The notes under the pieces are model-generated. The model saw only the letters and a program-made list of their open reading frames with translations. It had not been told where the DNA came from and made no database searches. A program made the translations under genes and the position numbers. From NCBI GenBank assembly GCA_963691655.1, contig OY829329.1, positions 50,569,279 through 50,633,278 on the forward strand: 64,000 nt of DNA, read 5' to 3'. This document shows, in pieces, positions 46,143 to 56,387 of the stretch (its first letter is position 1; each line of letters opens with the position of its first letter). This DNA comes from Toxonevra muliebris. Taxonomy: Eukaryota; Arthropoda; Insecta; Diptera; Pallopteridae.

Positions 46143-48724
46143 CAGCGATGCCAACTTGCGGCGAATTCCCCGATTTGTGGAGAATTTTACTTGGTGAGGG
46201 GAATCGGGGAATGAGCTGTTTTTTGCGGGGAATTTGAAGTCGTTCAGCTTTTAGTAATTAAAGTCTGTAGAATATATTTTTTGTCAAATTTTATGTAATG
46301 TTAAACGTTTAACTTATAAAATATTTTATATTTGGGGTCTTAAAATCTTTATCTTTTCTTAAGCAGGCCTTGCAATTTATTGGTTTGGAGAAATCGATTT
46401 TTAAAAAAGTGTGCTATTTGGAAGTATTACACAGTGCAACACATATTCTCGGACAAAACCAAACCTTGTCTTTGACGACCTATGTATATTAAAATTTTCC
46501 GAGGAATATTTCCTTAGAACATTTTAACCCATATCTTTCACCAGTATGGGTCATCTTGGGCCCTTTCGAGAACTCCTTAAAAGCTAGGTTTTAGGTGAGG
46601 TAAAGGGTCAAACTATTCCACAAAAATATTCTCCACAAAATTTCATTAAGGGCCACCAAAATCAAATAGCCTTTAGAAGATAAAGGTAACACATAAAAAA
46701 CGAAATCAAGTATTAAGAAATTTATTTGTAAGCATATATTGCAAAGTAATATCCTTTATAATGAAGTTTTCCAAAATATCAATAAATTTTGTTATATCTG
46801 CGGCCATTTCATGCTATCCCATCGCTGGTAAGGTTGTTTAAGCACTGAACTAATATTGGCGTATGAGGGGCCGTGATCACCGCACGGTTACAATATTATT
46901 AAATGATTCTCTGCTGCTAAAAGTTTCTACATTGCATACTTACAGCACATATTACTAGGATATTACTAATAATGCTTACAAATAAATTTCTTAACACTTA
47001 AATTCGTTTTTTTATGGTGGAAGGTTTTAACCCTTAGTCTCTCTTTTAACTTAGCTGTTAAGGAGTTTTTAAGAAAAAGGCCCAAAATGACCAATACTGG
47101 TGTGAGTTAGAGGGTTAAAATGTTCTAAGGAAATATTTTTTGGAAAATTTTAATATAGGTTACCCAAGACAAGAACCACCTTAAATAAATTTTTACATAT
47201 GATTTTTCTCATTATTTGACTCGATCAAAAAATCAAAATTTCAAACCACTGTAAAAAAAATTGGGATCAGGACTTTTGTTACTGAGGTCAAATACTATTG
47301 TTTGCGATTGGTTTGGTTTTGTCCAAACCATAGTGTTATATTTCGAAAATATTTTGTAAAAATTTTAGAGAACGCAGAGCGCTTTCATAGATAAAGATGA
47401 TTATAGAATGTCAGTCAGGCCTAGTGTTGATTTGATACCCACAGAGTATCGATACTTTTACTCAGTACTTGTATCAAATAAAAGAATCGATGCTACCGAA
47501 AATATCGGAAAAAAGTATCAAATATGTACTTGTATCGAATACTCATTTAAAGAGGCAAATTACACTTTTTGTTTTAAGTGGCTGTTGAGGAACACGCTCT
47601 GGCCAGAACAGCCCATTGTGATACCACATGGTTGAACATACAGTTTATACTATTCAACACGAGTTTTTTGCCTATACATTATGGTTTTGAGTTATTTTCA
47701 CTGGAAACCCATGAATCATATAGAAATGACGCTAACTTCAATATATGATATTCATTATGTTTAGATGCAAATCGCTAGAAAATTTATAATAGAAGGAAAA
47801 CTAATCAACAGATTATAACTTGTTACAAATATTTTTTATTTCAATGAAAAGGTTTCAATAAACATTATTTCTACATGCATGGCCGGCAATATTTTCTAGA
47901 ACTTCAATACTGTATTGCAATATTTTCATACATTGGAATATTGCCATATGGACTGAAATATTTTGAAAATGAATATTGAATAATTCTGCAATAACATTTT
48001 GAAATATATTAGCTATTGATTGCTGTAAAATATTTTAAAACGATCCACAATTTTAAATTATGTGTAGCAATATTTCAGTTTTTTAAATAAATATTTTTCA
48101 AAGTATCGAGTATCCGATACTGACCCTTTTTTCCGAGTAAAAAAAGTACTTGAATCGAATGAAAAGTATCGAGTATTTACTTGTATTTACTTGTATCGAA
48201 TCATCACTAGTCAGGCCAAAACAGTCGCACGGCTCTTCGACTTCCATTTTGGGCCGTTCAGAAAGGCTTAGCTATGCCTTCGTCCAGCACCTCCTGATTA
48301 ACCCTTAATCATTGCTGACTAATCTGTAAACTTACAAATTAAGGTCAGTCATCATATGTTAAAAATCGATAGTCAAAAGTTTGAACCCGTTTTTCTCAAA
48401 ACAAAGTTTTTGCCATTTTTTATTCGAGTCAAAAGAATTCCCATGTCTTCTCCTTTGAGAACTTTGATATCCAAAAGTGGGCTGAAGCTTATTTTATAAG
48501 AATTCCGGAGTCAGAAAGTACGTTTCTATTAATCTACCAGTCCCATAAAAATTTGTTAAATTTTGGACCAAGAAAGTTCAGGGTCGCCTTAAAATAACAC
48601 TGACTGAGGTCAATGGAAAGTGCGTATACCGCTGTTGTAATATGAAATTATACCAATGCGGGGAATCCGATCGAAAATCGGGGAATTTCTCGAGGGTTAT
48701 CGGGGAGAGAGAAAAAATGAGTTG
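46143..48724. mobile_element. Foldback element, copy 2 (inverted relative to copy 1)
   Basis: 8-bp duplications ATACAAAT lie at 46135-46142 and 48725-48732. The left tip CAGCGATGCCAACTTGCGGC matches the right tip of copy 1. The right end reads AAAATGAGTTG and then goes straight into the duplication, so about the last nine bases of the inverted tip are missing. Removing a hAT-like insertion (47422-48209) leaves 1786 bp collinear with copy 1 read backwards, including the palindromic arms (about 46440-46760 and 46970-47180) and the centre with GGGGCCGTGATCACCGCACG. No protein frame. Confidence 0.85.
47422..48209. mobile_element. hAT-like element (788 bp) inside foldback copy 2
   Basis: Perfect 8-bp duplications GTCAGGCC at 47414-47421 and 48210-48217. 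The ends are TAGTGTTGATTTGATAC and the complement of TAGTGATGATTCGATAC, with GTATCGAnTAC motifs repeated just inside each end. Foldback copy 1 has the uninterrupted site, GGCCTGAC at 36860-36867, so the insertion boundaries are proven by comparison inside the window. No transposase frame. Confidence 0.92.
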
Positions 48725-48732
48725 ATACAAAT

Positions 48733-50160
48733 AGATAGCGGCAATTGAACAACTTTTTGTAAGTATTCTAATCGTATATATTTTCAAGAACTTAAAGCTT
48801 GTTGTGCATCGTTGGGCCGGCACCATTCTACATGTAAAAAAAGCATTTAGTTTTAAAGTTCAACAAGTTTTAATTTTTTAAATATTTATAAAACATATAT
48901 ATATATTTTTTTTGCATTTTTCATGCCATCTTAAGTTTATAATTTAAAAAAAAAAAAAAGAAAATTAAAAAATTCTACTCTCCATTGCCTTGCACTTTGC
49001 TGCCATATTTACTTTGTGATTCGTGTAGATACTTGGGATGACAGTGGCAATGATGTTTTTTATATGCTGTGACAGTATCTCCTTTGCATGTATTTCAGTG
49101 TGCTTCTTTCTTGCTTTCTCTATTGCTTTCTTTAGCTTAGTTTATGGAAATACAAATACGAGTGTATAGGAGAATATATGTATGGATGCATGTATGTGTG
49201 TGTTCTCGTATATTCCCTGCGGTCGAAAAATGTAAGGCAAAAAAGCAAAGTCCAATTTGTTTATAATAGCATTACTTTGTTTGTGCAATACAAAAATGCA
49301 AACAAACACAAATATATGCATACATACATACATACATACATACATACCAGAACACATATACATATATGTTTGTATGTAAAAAAAAGCTCAAAGCTTTATA
49401 TACATAAACTTTAGCATACAAATGTTGTAGTGGGTATGCAATAGTAGAAATAGTTTTTATGTGTGCTTAGAAAATGAAGTTATATGTGTCTGTGTGTATG
49501 TGTGTGTATGTATGTTTGAGTGCAAAACAAGTGAAAATAAAAAATATAAATTTTAACTTCGTTGGAGCATTAAATTTCCCCATTGGACGCTTCTAGCTAA
49601 ATTTGTATTATTTCTATTTTTCATTTCTTGTAGTTTCTCTCTTGTTTTGTGTTTGTTTTTTTTTTTTTTTTAAAATATTTTTTGGTGTTTTTTCCATTTG
49701 TTTTTCCTATTTCTTTTATTTTCTTTTTTAATGTACAATTGTCGCAATTTTCGTTTTTTATATGTAGTTTTATTTTGTGATTAATGTTGTCATAGTGTTG
49801 CATATTTATGTTGTCCTTAAAATGAAGATACAGTCATTTTTTATATGAATGTTTTATATACTTGTGCTTTCCTTTGTACAGTATACAGTGAGTATGAGTA
49901 ATATTAATATAAGGTTTAAATCGGTTGATGAGCTAATTTGGTTGACTGTGTTGTCATCTAAAGCTAAATGCAGCTAGCTTTCTAACTTATGCTTGGTTTA
50001 GCTGCTCTCGAGTTTTCAATATTTGTAGCATCTAAGTTGATTATATTTGATGAATAAAAAAATTTAATTATTTTAATTACCCTAAAAAAGATTTTAATCA
50101 CTTAAAATTAAGTTTAATTTTTCTTCTTTATAAGTGTATAAATGTATACTTCTAGATGAT
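48733..50160. other. Gene-free stretch with microsatellites
   Basis: TATG/CATA repeats near 49170-49205 and 49318-49350, TG-type repeats near 49487-49520, and T-rich runs at 49655-49745. No gene recognised. Confidence 0.5.
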
Positions 50161-50164
50161 GGTT

Positions 50165-51770
50165 ATAGATGTCTCTGACCAAAAATCAGATCAAAATTCA
50201 GCCTCAAATTTACACTACAATTTTAACCAAAATTCAGACCAAAACTAAGAGCACAAATCGATAAAAATTCAATTGTGTCAAGTCATAATTCAAACCAAAT
50301 TCAGATCAAAACTAAGATTCATAACCAAACCGATATTTAGACTCAAAATTTACATAAAAATTCAGTCCAAAAATCGCAAAAATAGCAGACTCAACTTCAG
50401 ATTAAACTAAGACCAAAAATCTAACTCGATTCAAATCAAATCAAATTCCGAAATTCAGAAATTCAAAAATCCAATAACAATTTAGACCAAATTCAGATAA
50501 AAACCAGACCAAATTTAGACCGATGTTCAGACCAAAAAACAGAAGGAAACTAAAACCAAAAAAAGTTCATATATAAAAAATTAGACAAAAATTCAGACCA
50601 ATGTAATCAAAACTCAGATCAAAATTCTGATAAAAATTTAGACCAATTTCGAATCAAATTCAAAAAGAAATCGAACGAAAAATGAGACCAAATATTAAAC
50701 GTAACTCAGTCCAATATTAAACAAGATTCAGACCAAACTTCAGAATAAATTGGAACCAAAAGTCAAACCAAATTGATTCCAAAACTCAGGCCAAACTCAG
50801 ACCACAAAGCTGTTCCAACTCCGACAAAAGTTCAGTCAAAATTCAAATCAAAGTTCAAATCAAGTTCAGCCTATAGTTCAGACTAGAAACAAATGAAAAT
50901 TTGAACTATATCTGAAATACGAACTAGAACCTAGTCCATAAATTACACTAAATTCAGACCAATTTCAGACCACAATTCAGACTAAATTCCGACCAAAAAT
51001 TCAAATTAAATTCACATCAAAATTGGACTGCAAGTCAAACTAAACCCCAAATCAAATTCAAAACTCAAACTCAGACTAAAACCATTATAAAAATTCAGAC
51101 CAAAATTTGAAATCCAAATCCAGACTATAAATCAAGTCAAATTTTGACCGAAATTCTGACTAAAAATAAAACCAATATTCAGACCAAAAATCAGAAAAAA
51201 AAACTTCAAACCAAAAATCGGACCAAACTTTAGACCAAATCCAGACTAAAAATCAAGTAAAATTTTGACCAAAATTATGTTTAAAAATAAAGCAAATATT
51301 CAGACCGAAAATCAGAAAAAAAACTTCAAACCAAAAATTGGACCAAACTTTAGACCGTAACACCGACTGAAACTCTGACCGATATCTCAACCAAAAATCA
51401 GATAAATTTTTAGCAAAATTAAGACCAAAAACTGAACCAAGTTCATACCAAAACTCATGCCCTAATACAAACCGATATTTAAACCAAAAATCAGACATAA
51501 TTCATACCAAAATTCAGACGGAATTCAGAAAAAAATTGAAGTCTCTATTCTAGATCAATCAGGCTAAATTTTAAGCAGAGCTCGGACAAAAACTGGACCA
51601 AGTTCATTACAACTAGCACATACTAGAACTCAGACCGATATTCAGACCTACATAAACACTGATCAAAACTCAAACCAAAAATCAGACCAACATGTTGAGC
51701 GAAATTTTTTCCAAAAACCAGACCTGAAATAATATCAAAAACCAGATTGTGAAGTGAAATTTAAAAACAA
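50165..51770. repeat. Degenerate satellite, AAAATTCAGACC orientation
   Basis: A loose 11-13 bp unit (AAAATTCAGACC, CAAACTCAGACC and variants) recurs over a hundred times with a few longer near-duplicates; for example AAAAAACTTCAAACCAAAAA occurs at about 51197 and 51315. It is the reverse complement of the unit at 41085-42460. Open frames are repeat-driven. Confidence 0.8.
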
Positions 51771-53819
51771 AGGAAAAATAAGTTTAGAAAAAATATCAAG
51801 CTCTCCAACTGTAGGGTATCTATAAACTGGCTATTAAATTTCAGATTCCATATTTCTTGGTGGGGCTGCAAAACATATTGTCCCAGGCTTCCCTTCTTTG
51901 AGAGTTTGCCACTGTTGTTGCCTACCCATTGGACATTTAGTTTGCCGTTTGACAGGAAAATTTCACAGCTTCGATCTCAATGTGTCTAAACGTGCGAAGA
52001 AATTTACCGAAACTAAAAATTAGGCTAGGAAGTGCAACTCAAATTTGTAAACCACTAAGGAAACTGTGCTATATTCTTTCGTAGTTTCTATAATTCACAT
52101 TTTAACCTGAAGCTATACCTACGTTTTGATGTTTATTTCCCTATTCCAACCTAAAGCCTCCTCTTCCCTTCACTCTCCTTTTTTTTTTGATTCAAATTAA
52201 TATTGAAAAGTTTAACAAACAAAATATTCATCATCATTCTCATATCATATCATATATAACTTCATAAGTAATTTGAGCTTGTATTACAAATATTTGTTCA
52301 TAACTTGTGGCTAGTGTTTTTTTTTTTTTCTTACGTTGTGTTTTCCTTGAAAAGTTATTGAAACTGAACGTTTTTCCTAGTACTTTATATGTAGCTGGCA
52401 AATACACAGCAAAGTAGGAAGCAAGTAAGTAAGTAAGTTATGCATATAGCGTAGAAAATATCACTTGCCTAGAAAGGATATACTCACTACTATTACTATT
52501 CTACACTATACTATGTAGGGAAGAGTATGTATGTGTATGTGCAAACAAATGAATGGAAGCTGTAAACAGTATGCATGCAGTAGCACTAACACTAGCAACA
52601 ACAACAACAACAACACAACTCGTCCTTTTTCATGTTATGCTTGTAGGTATGTACATGTGTATGAGTATGTATGTGTGTATTTTTTTCTCTCCTACTGCAT
52701 ATTTTCACTACTATTATTTTTCCTGCTGCTGCTCTCCCACTGCCACTCTCATTCCATGCTCGATCAAAATTCAAACAGAAAACCAGTGTAACGCCAAATA
52801 CGTGAGAGTTTTTCGTAAATTTATTATACATGCACACACACACACACACGCATATATACGTCGGCATGTAAAAAGGGATCTATCGTTGTTCCCCTGTAGC
52901 GTAATACATACATACTTACATATGTGCCCACATACAACTTCATGCACTCCGAAATCCACATTCACATGGAGACACTTTACTTTATGCTTCGTTTGTTTTT
53001 TCGTTCGTGTTCAAATGTTTTCTTTTGCTCTGTTTTGTTTTTTCTTGTGCTTGTGCTTGTTTTTTTTTTTTCTTTTCTGTTTTTGTTTCTGTACTCTACA
53101 CTCAGCTGTTTTGATTGAGTATAGAATACAAAAGTTGAATTTTGGTTAATAACTTCTGATTTGAAGTTGGAAATAGACAATTTGGAACTGTTGAATTTGC
53201 TATGTTTTCGTATTCCAGAGCGATACCTTTTCGAAAGTGTATCGCAACCAGTATTTCTGCCATTTTTGATTAAATTTTTGAGTCACATTAATATCAAAAA
53301 CATGGTAACGATACTCTTTTGACAAGTTATCGAAAGCCATTCCGTAGACTTTATGAAGTTCAGAGTTTTTGTGGACCTAAGGGAGAAGTTATTAAAACTG
53401 AGAAAGCATTGTATTCGAAGTACGCTGAAAATGTGCTTTTATTCCCAGTTCTATTCCCCAGCGTAGGTTAGTGAATTTCGAAATCTTTCAGGATTATTTT
53501 GCTTTGTAATTTAAATTAATTTACAGCAAAGCCTCTATAATAAGAATGTGCAATTGACCAATCTTAATTTTCGTGGAAGACTCTAAAATCAAATAACGAC
53601 GTTTGAAGTTATTTATTTCAAATATGAAATTTTATTTGGAAATATATCCTGAAATGTTAGCATGTTTGAAGGAATATGTAGTATATAGAAGTGTAATGTA
53701 TCTATTCTATCGAACAACCAGGATGAAGAAGCTTTAAGCTTACAGTCTGGTTGAGCTAGTTATATTTATTTGCACACGAATGAATGGTGCCCTTTCAATC
53801 AATTTATTATGTTTATGTA
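51771..53819. other. Gene-free stretch with microsatellites
   Basis: CAACAACAACAACAACAAC near 52596-52614, CA run near 52834-52848, TATG repeats near 52526 and 52660, T-rich 53035-53075. The 198-codon frame at 52553-53149 is driven by CATA/CACA and T/G repeats and has no domain pattern, so it is not called. Confidence 0.5.
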
Positions 53820-54168
53820 GACTATGAAAATTAAATATAGTTGTTAATTTTCAAAGTCTTGACTACTGTTCCATGCATGTGCTTCATTTCAGACTAGTAG
53901 TAATGAGAAAAACACAACAACAAATAAGTATACAGAACGGTAGTGGTAGTTTTCTTTCAGTATCTTTATTCAGTGAAGATATTTGGAATCAAATCTGGAA
54001 TTCTCGGTTATGATTTCAAATATTAGTAGCTTATATAGGATATTGAAGGATTAAGAACTATCACTAAGATCACTGACGAGGAATTGTGGCGGATTCCGAA
54101 ACGGCCGTCTGATCTGCCCGTCTCCGTATACACTGTCGTTGTAATATGTGTGATATACGTTCTTTAAG
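53820..54168. mobile_element. Dispersed repeat, copy B (right end lost)
   Basis: The same element as 16949-17311. Here the left end is kept: GACTATGAAAATTAAATATA at 53820 and on to TTTTCAAAGTCTTGAC, the complement of the right end of copy A. The shared body (53891-54168) is about 90% identical to copy A by eye. The right terminal repeat is missing after about 54168. Confidence 0.6.
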
Positions 54169-54194
54169 CCTGCTAAACATTATTTAAATGAATG

Positions 54195-54420
54195 CTCTTT
54201 AGTTTTATGCTGAGCCCGAACGAAGAAATGAAAATCCTTCATTATGCAATTTCCACTCTTGCAGGTTTCCCATTGCCAGCTAAAAGATGGCGCCGTATAG
54301 AAAATTTTTTTATTTATTATTGTATATTTTTGAATTTTAGATCGTACCGAGCACTGAATCCGGACACCGATGAGTAGTAGTCCAGCACACTAACCACTAC
54401 CCCATGACTACTGCTATCTT
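54195..54420 (-). mobile_element. tRNA-derived SINE
   Basis: On the minus strand, 54420-54341 looks tRNA-like. GGGGTAGTGGTTAGTGTGCT includes an A-box-like D-arm, the anticodon-like region is CTGGACTACTACTCA, and the T-arm/B-box part is GTCCGGATTCAGTGC. A body follows with GGCAATGGGAAACCTGCAAG and AATTGCATAATGAAGGA, then an A-rich tail near 54200. This order (tRNA-like head, unrelated body, A-rich tail) is that of a SINE transcribed by RNA polymerase III. The pairing in the head is imperfect and the copy is decayed. Confidence 0.6.
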
Positions 54421-55127
54421 ACAACTTTTCTCTGCCTTCTACACCCATTTTTGCCAAACTCACCTTTCAGTTCACCCTCTAGTTCACCCTCCTGGCCTAT
54501 CTTACTACTCTTCACCCTTTTCTAGGATAGCAACCTTGTAAATACCAAGGAAATATTTCACCCAATGACTCTCAGACACACTCTGAACTATTAAACATGA
54601 ACATGCACATCAATTCCTTCCTCAATCCATTTATCCTTTCCCATTCATGTTCAACACTCTGGCATATCTAACTAGCCTCATTTCTCTTCTACCTTAGCCC
54701 TACACCTCCCTGGATGTTTTACATCTTCTTACTGTCCACCCTCTCCCTATCATACCTCCTACTGCCACTTTCCCACTCTACGCAAAATTCCTGTCTCCTG
54801 ACCTGTTCGGCCTTCTGCATCCGATCATCTCCGTTCTCTTCATATCCTTTTCTGTTCGCATCTGTTCTTTACCTTTTTATTCAAGTCCATACGGCAGCAT
54901 TTCCAGGATTACAGATCTAAGATTCATAAGAGTAGCTTGGGATTCATTGTAGAACACTTAACAGGTTTCGTGACAATTTCTGAGAAATTTTGGTTCGGGA
55001 AAATCGAGCATGTCCGAAGGTTAAATAAACTATAGGATATTTCACCTGCGATCAAGATTAAGTAGGCAAACCTTGATTTACCTAAGTTTAGAAATTTGAA
55101 TGAATTTTAAGCCTAACTCATTTTTTG
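54421..55127. other. Gene-free pyrimidine-rich stretch
   Basis: The plus strand is rich in C and T from 54421 to 54900 without a fixed unit. A frame at 54714-54920 is Ser/Leu/Pro low complexity. Nothing gene-like. Confidence 0.45.
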
Positions 55128-55850
55128 TTTTTAATTTAATTTAATTTATTTAATTATAAGGTACATCCCAGTGTTATAAGATTACACAATCTTTTACATT
55201 TAAAACACAATACACAACACAATAGACAATAACAATTTTTATAATATGTAAATGGTAAATTTAAAATTACTAAATTTGAGATAACAAAAAGAAAAGAAAA
55301 AAGCCTATGTTTTTAATAAAAAAGTAGAAAATTTACAATTAAAATTTTGGATGATCTTAATTTACATTGAGAAATGTGCAATTAATAGTGATTTGAAGTG
55401 CATTGCGTTGCTTACTGACTGAAGATTTCTTGGTAATAAGTTCCAAAGACGCACAGCGCACACAAAGAATTGACGCTCTGATCTTAGGGTATGATGTTTG
55501 AATTGAATAATAGCATTATTACGATTTGAGCGAGTAAATATTAGTTTTTCATATAGATATAAAGGCTCCCTTGTAAATATAATTTTATGCATCATTAAAA
55601 TTGTACGAAATTTCAAAAGAAATTGATACATGGTCATATCGTAACGTAACGAGTAATTTGATTAAAAAGTACATTCATTTTGTGTTTTGTCATATAGTTA
55701 CAATTTGAAAAAATTTCACACCCATACAGCAAGTTGGGTATAAGGATTGTCTTAGCAAGTAGCATTCGAATTTTAAGGTGTGTGAAATACTGACAGTAAG
55801 ACAATGACTCTCTTCGAAATCGAATATAGTGGGCTATTGGACCTAACATG
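55128..55850 (-). pseudogene. 3' end of a non-LTR retrotransposon (reverse transcriptase tail)
   Basis: Minus-strand frames give LLAKTILIPNLLYGCEIFS (55780-55720) and then, after a shift near 55635, KIIFTREPLYLYEKLIFTRS, QFKHHTLRSERQFF and RLWNLLPRNLQSVSNAMHFK, ending at 55362. The A..LWN.LP.......FK signature closes many CR1/Jockey-type reverse transcriptases. The 3' end carries repeated ATTAA units (plus strand TTTAATTTAATTTAATTTAT at 55130-55150). Truncated at the 5' side near 55850 and frameshifted. Confidence 0.75.
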
Positions 55851-56387
55851 TATTACGTATGTAATTATAGCGTAATTGCAAAATTCGTCTATACTTTAGC
55901 CTAACATTTTCGTTTTCTAGTTTTTTAGTTTGGTTTCTGGTTTTGTTTGTTCATATGCACACAATTTTTGTTTACACAATTTTTATGCTACTACATTTCA
56001 TGGTAGCTGCTTCCTGAAATTTGTTTTACTACTCCATGACTATTCCATTTCTTTTTGCTCTTTCATCTTTTCGTACCAATCTTTTTCTTTTTTTCACCCG
56101 GATTCGGGGATACTTTCTTTTTTATTTTTGTAGTTTGCTTTATATGTTGGTTTTTGGTTTTAGATTTTTCAGTTGATTCATTTCTATTTCTTTTACATAC
56201 ACACACATAGATAGATTGTTTTGCCTGTGGTTACTTTTATTATTTTCTTTTCAAAATATATTGTGTGATAAGATTTTTAATAAAAAAAATTTTATTATTC
56301 TTTACTTTGTATATTAATTAGTAGTATTCAATTCTAAACCGCATATAAGTTTAGAAAACCCTTTGCCCATCACCAAATCTATACTAA
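55851..56387. other. Stretch downstream of the lipocalin gene
   Basis: T-rich sequence, A/T-rich near 56270-56310, with no further gene. It is immediately 3' of the lipocalin stop codon (minus strand), so its right part probably holds the 3' UTR; no single clear polyadenylation signal was chosen. Confidence 0.4.

Noticed and set aside
52553..53149. 198-codon plus-strand open frame
   Set aside because: Its translation follows CATA/CACA and TTTTTCT/TTGTGC repeats, other overlapping frames are equally open, and there is no domain pattern.
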